NCBI RefSeq assembly: GCF_900091525.1
Contig: NZ_FMCU01000024.1
Location: forward strand, 1-64,000
From: Micromonospora matsumotoense
GTDB taxonomy: Bacteria; Actinomycetota; Actinomycetes; Mycobacteriales; Micromonosporaceae
Direction: 5' to 3'
DNA: 64,000 bases
Below, piece after piece: positions 26,960 to 35,274 of the stretch. The position numbers and the translations under genes are program-made. How positions within the stretch are numbered: position 1 is the first letter of the stretch; each line of letters starts with the position of its first letter. The notes under the pieces are model-generated. The model saw only the letters and a list, made by a program, of their open reading frames with translations. It was not told the DNA's origin and did not search any database.

Positions 26960-28122
26960 GGTAGCTGCTCCTCGTAGGCGTCGAGCTGGTCCTGGTCGAG
27001 ATCGATGCCGAATCCCGGCCGGTCCGGCACGCGGACCGTGCCGTGGGTGGTGAGCAGGCCGTCGGCGGCCTGCCGCAGCGGGTTGGCGCGGACGTCCCAC
27101 TCGATGAGCCGGGTCGCGGGCGAGATCGCGCCGGCCTGGACGGTCGCGGCGGTGGCGACCGCACCGTTGTAGAGGTGCGGGTTCACGGTCCGTCCCGCCG
27201 CCTGCGCAGCCGCGAGGATGTCCAGGTATTCGGTGACACCGCCGACCTTGCCGAGGTCGGGCTGGAGGATCTCGACCGCCTCCAGGTAGGGCAGGAACGC
27301 CGCAGCGCCGTAGAGGTTCTCGCCGGTCGCCAGCGGCATGCCGGTACGGCGGCCCAACTCGGCCAGCGCCCGGGGATCGTCGCCGGCCAACGGCTCCTCG
27401 ACCCAGGTCACACCGAGGTCGGCCAGGGCGGGCACCATCCTCAGCGCCTCGGTCGGCCCCCACGCCTGGTTGGCGTCGGCGAAGACCTGCACTCCGTCGC
27501 CGAGGATCCGGCGGGCGGTGCGGACGTTGGCCAGGTCGGTGTCGGCGTCGAAGCCGACCTTGACCTTGACCGCGGTGAGCCCGAGCGCGGCGCAGCGGTG
27601 GGCGACCTCGGCGACCCCGGTGGGTCCGAGGCTGGAACCGTATGCCGGCAGTTCGGTGCGGGGATGCGGGGTGAGCAACTGGGCCAGCGCGACGCCGCGG
27701 TGCCGGGCGGCGAGGTCCCACAGCGCCATGTCGACGCCGCTGACCGCCTGGTGGATCGGGCCGGGTGCGCCCCACTGCCGGCCCAGCGGCACCAACTCGG
27801 CGAGCAGCGCCCGTTGGGCGGTGGCCGGATCGGGAAAGTGGCGGCCCCTCATGCGGGGTGCGATGCCCTCGTGGATCGTGGCGATCCGTTCGCGCCACGC
27901 CCAGGAGGGGTAGTTCGCCCAGCTCTCGCCGACGCCCACCGAACCGTCGGCCAGTTCGACCTCGACCAGGACCATCACGCGGTGGGTCAGCGGCGCGAAG
28001 GACATGGCGATGGACTCGGTGGCGCGTGCCCGGAAGACCCGACAGCGCACGTCTGCCACCGCGGCAGCCGGCAACGTGACCCGGTGGGTCTGCGTGGCTG
28101 AGGATGCGGCTCCGAGGTCCAT
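26956..28122 (-). CDS. Enolase-superfamily (mandelate racemase/muconate lactonizing) enzyme
   Basis: 388 residues, first gene of the minus-strand operon. The capping domain starts VRCRVFRARATESIAMSF. The barrel has the KxK base (AVKVKVGFDAD), metal ligands in FADANQAWG (Asp), VEEPLAGDD (Glu) and ATGENLYG (Glu), and NPHLYNGAV near the end. Reactions in this family are proton abstraction alpha to a carboxylate, such as sugar-acid dehydration or racemisation. The substrate is therefore probably a sugar acid or a lactate-like acid. Two possible operator palindromes lie just upstream. Confidence 0.85.
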   Translation of the reverse strand: MDLGAASSATQTHRVTLPAAAVADVRCRVFRARATESIAMSFAPLTHRVMVLVEVELADGSVGVGESWANYPSWAWRERIATIHEGIAPRMRGRHFPDPATAQRALLAELVPLGRQWGAPGPIHQAVSGVDMALWDLAARHRGVALAQLLTPHPRTELPAYGSSLGPTGVAEVAHRCAALGLTAVKVKVGFDADTDLANVRTARRILGDGVQVFADANQAWGPTEALRMVPALADLGVTWVEEPLAGDDPRALAELGRRTGMPLATGENLYGAAAFLPYLEAVEILQPDLGKVGGVTEYLDILAAAQAAGRTVNPHLYNGAVATAATVQAGAISPATRLIEWDVRANPLRQAADGLLTTHGTVRVPDRPGFGIDLDQDQLDAYEEQLP

Positions 28123-28147
28123 GCGCCTTCTCTCACTTCGATCAGAT

Positions 28148-28186
28148 GTGCATGCAGTGTTGAACGTCTCTTATCGAGACGTCAAG
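28148..28186 (-). promoter_or_regulatory. Candidate operator region of the catabolic operon
   Basis: Upstream of the first operon gene are TGCATGCA (28149-28156) and an imperfect inverted repeat TTGAACGTCTC/GAGACGTCAA (28160-28186, one-base bulge, 5-nt centre). The surrounding DNA is less GC-rich. Likely target of the DeoR or GntR regulator of the locus; which one is not known. Confidence 0.4.
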
Positions 28187-28313
28187 ACCAGCGGCAAGAA
28201 AAGGTGCGCGATGGTTCCCGGCGAAAAGGACGAACTGTCGCAGCCGGGGAGTTCGGTGACCCGGTGCTCCGGCGGCGGGGCGCCGCGCCGGCGTCGGACG
28301 TGGGCCGGTCGAG

Positions 28314-29081
28314 CTAGGCGGTCAGGACGCGGGTGCCGGTGCGGCGGGCCGCCGTCGCCGCCGCGTCGGGCAGCGGACCGTCCACGACCAGGGTGTCGAT
28401 GCGATCGAAGCCGCAGACCAGCACCGGTGCGGAGGCCGTCAGCTTGCTCGTGTCGGCGAGCAGCACGACCTCGTCCGCGATGTCCATCAGGGCGTGCTTG
28501 GCGCTCAACTCGACCTCGGAGCGTACGTAGGCACCCCGTTCGTCCACGGCGCTCGCGCCGAGGAACAGCAGGCGCACCCGCATCCGCCGGACCAGGTCCA
28601 GGGCGGCGAACCCCACCAGCGCCTGGTTGTCGTGCAGTAGTTCGCCGCCGATCCCGATGACCCGTGACTTGGGCCGGGAGAGCATGTGGGCCAGCACCGG
28701 AACGGAATGGGTGATCACGCAGCCGTCGAAGTCCTCGGGCAGCGCATGGGCCGCCTCGGCGGCGGTCGTGCCGCTGTCGACGCCGATGGTGTCACCCGGC
28801 TGGACCAGGCGGGCCGCGGCGACGCCGATCTTCCGCTTGGCGTCGGCATGGCTGAGCGCGCGGGAGGTGTAGCCGGGGCCCCCGGCGCCGCCCGGCGGCA
28901 GGCTGGCCCCGCCGTGCACCAGCAGAACCTCACCGTTGTCAGCGAGTCGCCGCAGGTCACGGCGGATCGTCATCGGCGACACGCCGAGTTGGGCGCTGAG
29001 GTCGGCGACCGAAAGGAAGCCGGCCCGACGTAGCGCGGCCATGATGTGCGTCCGCCGCAGCGGGGCGCCGTCGTAGCGCAT
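28314..29081 (-). CDS. DeoR/GlpR-family transcriptional repressor
   Basis: 255 residues from ATG 29081; GTG 29096 is an alternative. The N-terminal HTH reads FLSVADLSAQLGVSPMTIRR plus DLRRL. The DeoRC sensor domain has IGVDSGTTAAEAAHALP, IGIGGELLHDN and LLADTSKL. DeoR proteins usually respond to a phosphorylated sugar intermediate. It lies between the minus-strand operon and the divergent aldolase gene, with palindromes on both sides, so it probably represses both. Confidence 0.88.
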   Translation of the reverse strand: MRYDGAPLRRTHIMAALRRAGFLSVADLSAQLGVSPMTIRRDLRRLADNGEVLLVHGGASLPPGGAGGPGYTSRALSHADAKRKIGVAAARLVQPGDTIGVDSGTTAAEAAHALPEDFDGCVITHSVPVLAHMLSRPKSRVIGIGGELLHDNQALVGFAALDLVRRMRVRLLFLGASAVDERGAYVRSEVELSAKHALMDIADEVVLLADTSKLTASAPVLVCGFDRIDTLVVDGPLPDAAATAARRTGTRVLTA

Positions 29082-29124
29082 CGCTTCCCCTGACACGTCG
29101 GACAGTCTAGCCCTTGTTCTGCTG

Positions 29125-29141
29125 CTACCAGCAGATGGTAG
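29125..29141. promoter_or_regulatory. Palindromic operator candidate between divergent deoR-type and aldolase genes
   Basis: Perfect inverted repeat CTACCA-GCAGA-TGGTAG (6-bp arms, 5-bp centre), overlapping a second one, CTGCTG-CTAC-CAGCAG (29119-29134). It is placed 44 bp upstream of the repressor start and 76 bp upstream of the aldolase start, a usual spot for shared control. Confidence 0.45.
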
Positions 29142-29216
29142 TTTTCAACCAACCTTTGATCTCAGCGTCTCGACGTCGCCGCTCTCGGCGGCGGCCGCTC
29201 ACCCGCCGGAGGAACC

Positions 29217-30083
29217 ATGACCGTCGACCCCTCGATCCTCGCCCGCCCGTCGGGCGGCTACGCCATGCTCGCCGTCGACCAGCGCGAGGCGCTGCGGGCC
29301 ATGTTCGCCGCCACCGGGTCGACGCCCGTGACCGACGCGCAGCTGACCGCCTTCAAGGTCGACGCGGCGCGCGCGCTCAGCCCGTACGCGTCGGCGATCC
29401 TGGTCGACAAGCAGTTCGGCTGGGACGCCGTGCTCGCGGAGCAGGCCGTGGACCCGTCCTGCGCACTGATCGCCGCGGCCGACGCGTTCATCCCGAGCGC
29501 CACCGAGTTCGTCGCCGACGTGACGATCGACCCGGACGTCGACCCCGCGACCGTCCGCAAGGAGGGCGCCAAGGCGCTCAAACTGCTCGTCCTCTACCGG
29601 CCCGACGAGGCACCGCAGTCACGGATCGCCATGGTCACCGACTTCGTCGCCCGCTGCCGGGAGGCCGGGCTGGTCAGCATCATCGAACCGGTGTCCCGGG
29701 GGCCACGCGACGGCGGCGCCTACGACCACGAGGCGGGCATCCACGCGGCGGCCCGCGAGTTGGGTGGCCTCGGTGCCGACCTCTACAAGTCGGAGGTGCC
29801 GACCCACGGCAAGGGCACCCCGGACGAGATCACCGCCGGCTGCGCCGCCCTGTCGTCGGCCATCGGCAGCCCCTGGGTGGTGCTGTCCTCCGGCGTACCC
29901 GCAGAGGTCTTCCCGGACGCCGTGCGGCTCGCCTGCCGCGCCGGCGCCTCCGGCTTCCTCGCCGGCCGCGCGGTCTGGGCCTCGGTGGTCGGCAGCGCGA
30001 CCATGGCGGACGACCTGCGCACGGTCTCGGTCGACCGGCTGCGCCGCCTCGCCGACGTGGTTGACGACGCCGTGTCGCACTGA
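29217..30083 (+). CDS. Sulfofructose-1-phosphate aldolase-like class I aldolase (YihT family)
   Basis: 288 residues. Long colinear identity to E. coli YihT as I recall its sequence: SGGYAMLAVDQREALRAMFA, SPYASAILVDKQFGW, GAKALKLLVLYRPDE, LVSIIEPVSRGPR, and the Schiff-base lysine K191 in GADLYKSEVPTHGKG. The end, GFLAGRAVWASVVG, includes the Arg that binds the sulfonate in YihT. YihT splits 6-deoxy-6-sulfofructose-1-phosphate into DHAP and sulfolactaldehyde. LacD-type tagatose-bisphosphate aldolase activity is the main alternative. Divergent from the DeoR gene and followed 1 bp later by a TauE-type exporter. Confidence 0.75.
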   Translation: MTVDPSILARPSGGYAMLAVDQREALRAMFAATGSTPVTDAQLTAFKVDAARALSPYASAILVDKQFGWDAVLAEQAVDPSCALIAAADAFIPSATEFVADVTIDPDVDPATVRKEGAKALKLLVLYRPDEAPQSRIAMVTDFVARCREAGLVSIIEPVSRGPRDGGAYDHEAGIHAAARELGGLGADLYKSEVPTHGKGTPDEITAGCAALSSAIGSPWVVLSSGVPAEVFPDAVRLACRAGASGFLAGRAVWASVVGSATMADDLRTVSVDRLRRLADVVDDAVSH

Positions 30084-30084
30084 C

Positions 30085-30810
30085 ATGGTGCCCGTCGGCG
30101 ACGTGCTCGCGGTCGGCGCGGTCGCCCTCGGCGCTGTCATGCAGAGAGCGACCGGTCTGGGCTTCGCCCTGGTCGCCGCCCCGTTCCTGGTGGTGATCCT
30201 CGGCCCGTTCTCGGGCGTGACACTGGCCAACCTGCTCTCCGCGGTGATCAATCTGATCGTGCTGTGCATGACCGTCCGGGCGCTGCGCCGCCGGGTGGCC
30301 GTCCAGATGATCGCCGGGGTGGTCCTGGCCCTCCCGTTGGGCGTCTGGGTGGTCCGGGAACTGCCCGGCCCGGCCCTGCTCGTCGGCATCGGCCTGATCA
30401 CCGCGGCCTCGGTGGCCTGGGTGGCGGTCGGCCAGAGCATGCCGTTGCTCCGGCGTCGGGGCGGGGCGGCGGCGTCCGGGTTCGCGTCCGGCTTCTTCAA
30501 CACCACGGCGGGAACGGGTGGCCCCCCACTGGCGGTCTACGCCGCCAGCACCGGCTGGGACCACCGGAGCTTCGTGCCGACCGTGCAACTCGTCGGCCTG
30601 GTGACCAACGTGCTGTCCCTCGCCGCGAAGGGCACCCCGGTGTTGTCCTGGAAACTGCTGCTGGCCTGCGGGGTGGCGATGCTGGCGGGAATCGGCGGCG
30701 GGCAATACCTGCAACGGTGGCTGCCGGAGGGCGCCGCCCGGCGCGGGATGCTCGCTCTCGCCCTCGCAGGAAGCACCATAGCGATCGTCAAGGGACTGGC
30801 ATCGTGGTGA
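30085..30810 (+). CDS. TauE/SafE-family (TSUP) sulfite/organosulfonate exporter-like membrane protein
   Basis: 241 residues with about eight hydrophobic helices. The two-fold repeat typical of TSUP proteins shows as GLGFALVAAPFLVVILGPFS in the first half and GFFNTTAGTGGPPLAVYAAS in the second. Members export sulfite, sulfoacetate, sulfolactate or related anions. It starts 1 bp after the YihT-like aldolase stop, so an exported sulfonate end product of that pathway is a natural inference. Confidence 0.8.
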   Translation: MVPVGDVLAVGAVALGAVMQRATGLGFALVAAPFLVVILGPFSGVTLANLLSAVINLIVLCMTVRALRRRVAVQMIAGVVLALPLGVWVVRELPGPALLVGIGLITAASVAWVAVGQSMPLLRRRGGAAASGFASGFFNTTAGTGGPPLAVYAASTGWDHRSFVPTVQLVGLVTNVLSLAAKGTPVLSWKLLLACGVAMLAGIGGGQYLQRWLPEGAARRGMLALALAGSTIAIVKGLASW

Positions 30811-31187
30811 GACCCGCCGCCAGCCCGCCCCCGTCGACCCGATGGCCGCGGCGCGTCTTCGGTCGGGGCAGTGACCCCGATCCGCGGTTCAGTCTCGCCA
30901 ACGAGCGGACCTTCTTGGCGTGGGTCCGCACCTCGCTGGCGTTGTTCGCCGCCGGTGTGGCACTGGAGGCGGTGACCCTGCCGATCGTGCCCGGCTACCG
31001 TCGGGCGGCGGCGATCGTGTTGATCCTGCTCGGCACCGCCGCACCGGCCCAGGCCTGGTGCGGTTGGGCCCGCACTGAACTCGCCCTGAGACTGGGCCGC
31101 AGCCTCCCGCCACCGTTGCTGGCCGTCCCGCTCGGCGTCGGTCTGCTGCTCGTCGGCGTGCTGGTCCTCCTCGGTCTGATCCGGTGA
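30804..31187 (+). CDS. DUF202 membrane protein (YidH type)
   Basis: 127 residues; GTG 30804 or 30807, overlapping the exporter stop. The DUF202 hallmark NERTFLAWVRTSLALFAAGVA lies near the N-terminus, followed by two more helices and a short end. Function unknown for the family. A second DUF202 gene overlaps its stop. Confidence 0.8.
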   Translation: MVRPAASPPPSTRWPRRVFGRGSDPDPRFSLANERTFLAWVRTSLALFAAGVALEAVTLPIVPGYRRAAAIVLILLGTAAPAQAWCGWARTELALRLGRSLPPPLLAVPLGVGLLLVGVLVLLGLIR

Positions 31188-31564
31188 CCGACCACGGCCG
31201 CTCACCCGATGGCCGGCGCGACCCCGTGGACCCCGGCTCGTCGAACGACTGCGGGTTGCAGGTGGAACGCACGGTGCTGGCCTGGCGGCGTACCGGAACG
31301 GCCTTCGTCGTCGCGGTGGCCGTGGTCGGCCGACTGCTCCTGTCGTACCTCGGTGGCTGGTTCTTCCTCGTCGCCGTCGCCAGCGCGACGACGGTCGTCG
31401 TCGTCGCGCTGGCGGCACGGCGACGGCTCCTCACCCGCGCCGCCGGTCCGGCCGGGGGCCCGGCCCGTGCCCCCGGCCCGTGGCTGGCGGCGGTGGCGCT
31501 CGCCACCGCCGCCGGTGGCCTCGGCGTGGCGCTCGCCGTGCTGCACCGCTCAGCCGGCGGTTGA
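31184..31564 (+). CDS. Second DUF202 membrane protein
   Basis: 126 residues from GTG 31184 (GTGA overlap). It has the diverged DUF202 signature QVERTVLAWRRTGTAFVVAV and two further helices. Tandem DUF202 pairs of this kind occur in actinobacteria; function unknown. Coupling to the exporter gene suggests a common membrane role but does not prove it. Confidence 0.75.
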   Translation: MTDHGRSPDGRRDPVDPGSSNDCGLQVERTVLAWRRTGTAFVVAVAVVGRLLLSYLGGWFFLVAVASATTVVVVALAARRRLLTRAAGPAGGPARAPGPWLAAVALATAAGGLGVALAVLHRSAGG

Positions 31565-32131
31565 GACGTAGTGCCGGCGGTCGACACCGGTGGATCCCCT
31601 GGCGGCTCCGGTCGGCGGACCACCGCATCGCCGGGCCGGCCGCGCCAGGGCTTTTCATGATCGGCTTGACGGCGCTCGGGAGCGCGTTGGTCCTCGGGAG
31701 GGGCGCCCCGACCGGCGGCGACGGCGGCACCTGCGAGGGTGTCGCCAACGCCAGTCAGGAACAGCCGGAAGATCACCATGGTCAGCTGCCACCCGGGTGG
31801 GTGTCGGCCCGGCTCCGCGGCAGGCCGCCGGGCGAGCCGAAGCTGGCGGCAACGGGGTTGTCGTCACCTGGTGGGCGGCCCTGTCCGGCGATACCCCGGA
31901 GCCCGTTTCGTGGCTGACTGACCGACTCGAACCGGACACCGGGTCGCTGGTCGGGCGGGGTGTGGGGGCTGCCCGAGGGCCGCGACGCCACCGGGCTATG
32001 TCGGGAAATATCCGGCTCGCCAGGTCGTTGGTATCCGGTGGCGGTTCATCAGCCTTCTACGGCGGCCGGACAACGTTGTGGCGCCTGCCGAATCCCCCGA
32101 CAGCGATCTGCCCGAGAAGGGATGCCTCCGC
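31565..32131. other. Intergenic region, nothing recognised
   Basis: About 570 bp before the glycan locus. Frames are open but have no recognisable domain or credible ribosome site. The promoter for the glycosyltransferase operon should be here; no clear consensus was seen. Confidence 0.35.
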
Positions 32132-33013
32132 ATGCCCATGGACACCCTGGCGCGCCAGCCCGACGCCCCCCGTGCGCTCCGACGCCCCTCGCTCACCGTG
32201 GTCATCCCGACCCGCAACGAGGCCCGCAACCTGCCGCACGTCTTCGCGCGGCTGCCCCGCGACATCGACGAGGTGATCCTGGTCGACGGTGGTTCGGTCG
32301 ACGGCACCGTCGAGGTCGCCCGCGAGCTGTGGCCCAGCGTCCGGGTCGTGCAGCAGACCCGTACCGGCAAGGGCAACGCACTGGCCTGCGGATTCGCGGT
32401 CGCCACCGGCGACATCATCGCGATGATCGACGCCGACGGCTCGACCGACCCGGCGGAGATCCCCCGGTTCGTCGAGGCGCTGCTCGACGACGGTGACTTC
32501 GCCAAGGGATCGCGGTTCCGCGCCGGTGGTGCCAGCTTCGACATCACCCCGCTGCGCCGGCTGGGCAACGGTGGCCTCAACGGCATCGTCAACGTGCTCT
32601 TCGGCACCCGCTTCACCGATCTCTGCTACGGCTACAACGCCTTCTGGCGTCGGCTGCTGCCGGTGCTGGACCTGCCCGATCCGGCGCTGCCCCAGCCGGC
32701 CGACGGCAGCAAGCTCTGGGGTGACGGCTTCGAGATCGAGACCCTGATCAACATCCGGATCGCCGCCGACGGCCGCCGGATCAGGGAGGTGCCCAGCACC
32801 GAGTACCCGCGCATCCACGGCGAGAGCAACCTCGACGCCGTGCGGGACGGCCTGCGGGTGCTGCGGACCATCGCCAGCGAGTTCGGCCGACGCCACCTGC
32901 GGGCGGATCGCCGGGCCAGGGCCGTGGTGGTCGTCCCGGTCCTGCCGCTCAGCCAACTGGCCTGGGCCGCCGGCGGAGCCGCCCGCACCGAGTACCGACT
33001 GGAGGCAGTATGA
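32132..33013 (+). CDS. Family 2 glycosyltransferase (dolichol-phosphate-mannose-synthase-like)
   Basis: 293 residues from ATG 32132 (GAGAAGGGA about 9 nt upstream; ATG 32138 also possible). GT2 motifs: LTVVIPTRNEARNLPHVFAR, ILVDGGSVDGT, nucleotide-sugar DxD in MIDADGSTDP, then GYNAFWRRLLP and GFEIETLINIRIAADGRRI. It adds a sugar to a lipid or glycan acceptor. It overlaps the next gene by 4 bp, so it is the first gene of a four-gene operon for surface glycan assembly. Confidence 0.85.
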   Translation: MPMDTLARQPDAPRALRRPSLTVVIPTRNEARNLPHVFARLPRDIDEVILVDGGSVDGTVEVARELWPSVRVVQQTRTGKGNALACGFAVATGDIIAMIDADGSTDPAEIPRFVEALLDDGDFAKGSRFRAGGASFDITPLRRLGNGGLNGIVNVLFGTRFTDLCYGYNAFWRRLLPVLDLPDPALPQPADGSKLWGDGFEIETLINIRIAADGRRIREVPSTEYPRIHGESNLDAVRDGLRVLRTIASEFGRRHLRADRRARAVVVVPVLPLSQLAWAAGGAARTEYRLEAV

Positions 33014-35274
33014 CCACGCCTGTGCCGCAGATCAGTGTCGTCATTCCCAGCCACGCCGAGCGACGCTTCGGATACCTCGTCGAGGCGATCGCCGTGCTGC
33101 GTGCCCAGTCGCCCGCCCCGGCCGAGATCATCGTGGTGGTGGACCACAACCCGGCCCTGTTCGAGCGGGCCAGCCGGGAGTTGACCGGCGTGACCGTGCT
33201 GGAGAACCGCTTCCGGCCCGGGGTCTCCGGCACCCGCAACACCGGGGCCGCGCAGGCCGCCGGTCCACTGCTCGTCTTCCTCGACGACGACGTCCGGCCC
33301 GCCCCCGACTGGCTGTCGCGCCTGATCGCGCCGCTGGCCGACCCCGGCGTGGTGGGTGCCGGCGCCGGCACCGTCGCCCGCTGGGAGACCCGGCAACCCC
33401 GGTGGCTGCCGGACGAGTTCCTCTGGGCGGTCGGTGCCTCCTACCGAGGACTGCCGACCAGCACCGCGCGGGTCCGTAACGTCTGGTCGGCGAGCATGGC
33501 CGTACGGCGCGACCCGTTCCTGGCCGCCGGTGGCTTCCGCACCGACTTCGGCAAGGTCGGCAACCGCTCCCGGCCCGAGGACACCGAGCTGTGCCTGCGG
33601 CTGGCCCGGCACAGCGGCGGCCACTGGGTGTACGTCCCGGACGCCGTCATCTCGCACCCGGTGCAGGCCGACCGCGCCACCTTCCGCTACTTCCTGGTCC
33701 GCTGTGTCAACGAGGGGCGCGGCAAGATCCTGATGGCCCGGCTGCTGGGCACCGGTGGCGCGCTCACCGCCGAGCAGGCTCACCTGCGCTCGGTCCTGCC
33801 CCGGGCGGTGTGGCACGGCGTCACCGGTCCGTTGCGCGGCGCCGGCCCACGTCCGGCGCTGCGGGCCGGCGCGATGCTGGCCGGTCTGCTCGCCGCCGCG
33901 CTCGGTGCGGTGCTGGAACTGCTCACCCGCCACCCTGCCGCCCCGCCGGCCGAAGTCGGTCCGGCCCCGACCCGAGGCCGGTTGCCGGCCCTGGTCCGCG
34001 ATGTCGAGCTGACCGAGCCGCTGCCCCGGATCCCCGCCGTCGCCGCCGACGGGCGTCGGATCGAGCGGGCCTGGCTGCTGGTCCGCCTGCACACCGAGCC
34101 GATCGGCTCGGTCCTGCTGGAGGTGCCCGACGCCGGACTCGACCCGGCCGAACTCGCCACCGCGATCGACACCGGCCTCGGCACCGAGCTGCGGCGGCGG
34201 CTGCCGGCCGGCTGGCCCACCCCGGCACCTGGCGACCTGCCGGCCGGACTGCCGCCCGCTGCCGCCTCGGCGCAGCTACGCCGCCGGGCCGAGGTGCTGC
34301 GCGACCCGCCGCCCATCACCGTGGTGGTCTGCACCAGGGAACGCCCCGAGGAGTTGGCCCGCTGCCTGGACAGCCTCCTGGCCCAGCCGTACCCGAACTT
34401 CCGGGTCCTGGTCGTGGACAACGCACCCGTCACCGACGCGACCCGGGCGGTGGCCGCCGCAGCGGCGAGCCGTGGGCCGGTGGAGCGGATCGTCGAGCCC
34501 CGGGCCGGTCTGTCGTTCGCCCGCAACCGGGCCGTCGCGGCGGCACCGGGGGAGACCCTCGCCTGGATCGACGACGACGAGGTGGCCGATCCGTACTGGC
34601 TCAGCGAGGTGGCGCGGGCGCTCGCCGACCACCCCGAGGCCGACGTGGTGTCGGGCGTGATCGTGCCGGCCGAGCTGGAGACCGACCCGCAACTGTGGTT
34701 CGAGAGCTTCGGCGGGCACAGCAAGGGACGCGGGTACACCCCGGACGTGTTCTCCCCGGCCACCGCCGCGCGACAGAGCCCGCTCTATCCGCTGCCGCCC
34801 TTCGGCACCGGCGCGAACATGACCTTCCGGCCCGGCGTGATCGAGCGGATCGGCGGGTTCGACACCGCCCTCGGCGCGGGCACCCCGGCGATGGGTTCCG
34901 AGGACACCCTCGCCTTCACCCGGGTGCTGCTGGCCGGGGGCACGGTGGTGTACCACCCCGCCGCCGTGGTCCGGCACTACCACCGCCGCGACCTGGCCGG
35001 CCTGCGCAAGCAGCTCGTCGGCTACGGCACCGGGCTGACCGCCGCGTACACCGGGCTGGTGCTGACCGATCCGGCCCGGCTGCTGCCGCTGCTGCGGCTC
35101 GCGCCGACCGCGCTGCGCGACCTGCACCGGCCGGAAGGGCCCCGGCTCGCCGGGATCGGTGCCGAGTTCCCGCCCGAACTGCTCGCCGCCAACCGGCGCG
35201 GCATGCTCCGTGGCCCGGCGGCCTACCTGCGCGGGCGCCGCCGGGCCCGCCAGCCGCAGCAGGTGGCGGCGTGA
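33010..35274 (+). CDS. Protein with two family 2 glycosyltransferase domains
   Basis: 754 residues. The first GT2 domain (about 8-250) has ISVVIPSHAERRFGYLVEAI, LVFLDDDVRPAPDWL and RPEDTELCLRLA. A hydrophobic stretch follows near 280-300. The second GT2 domain (about 435-700) has ITVVVCTRERPEELARCLDS, LAWIDDDEVADPYWL and GSEDTLAFTRVL. Each keeps its acidic DDD metal site, so both may be active. Two linked domains suggest alternating addition of two sugars. Confidence 0.85.
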   Translation: MTTPVPQISVVIPSHAERRFGYLVEAIAVLRAQSPAPAEIIVVVDHNPALFERASRELTGVTVLENRFRPGVSGTRNTGAAQAAGPLLVFLDDDVRPAPDWLSRLIAPLADPGVVGAGAGTVARWETRQPRWLPDEFLWAVGASYRGLPTSTARVRNVWSASMAVRRDPFLAAGGFRTDFGKVGNRSRPEDTELCLRLARHSGGHWVYVPDAVISHPVQADRATFRYFLVRCVNEGRGKILMARLLGTGGALTAEQAHLRSVLPRAVWHGVTGPLRGAGPRPALRAGAMLAGLLAAALGAVLELLTRHPAAPPAEVGPAPTRGRLPALVRDVELTEPLPRIPAVAADGRRIERAWLLVRLHTEPIGSVLLEVPDAGLDPAELATAIDTGLGTELRRRLPAGWPTPAPGDLPAGLPPAAASAQLRRRAEVLRDPPPITVVVCTRERPEELARCLDSLLAQPYPNFRVLVVDNAPVTDATRAVAAAAASRGPVERIVEPRAGLSFARNRAVAAAPGETLAWIDDDEVADPYWLSEVARALADHPEADVVSGVIVPAELETDPQLWFESFGGHSKGRGYTPDVFSPATAARQSPLYPLPPFGTGANMTFRPGVIERIGGFDTALGAGTPAMGSEDTLAFTRVLLAGGTVVYHPAAVVRHYHRRDLAGLRKQLVGYGTGLTAAYTGLVLTDPARLLPLLRLAPTALRDLHRPEGPRLAGIGAEFPPELLAANRRGMLRGPAAYLRGRRRARQPQQVAA

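Noticed and set aside
29217..30083. LacD tagatose-1,6-bisphosphate aldolase
   Set aside because: The N-terminal SGGYAMLAVDQRE, SPYASAILVD and C-terminal FLAGRAVWASVVG blocks fit YihT better; kept as an alternative in the feature entry.
31590..32276. Coding gene before the glycan locus
   Set aside because: Low-complexity Arg/Pro-rich translation, no domain, and it overlaps a well-supported glycosyltransferase start.
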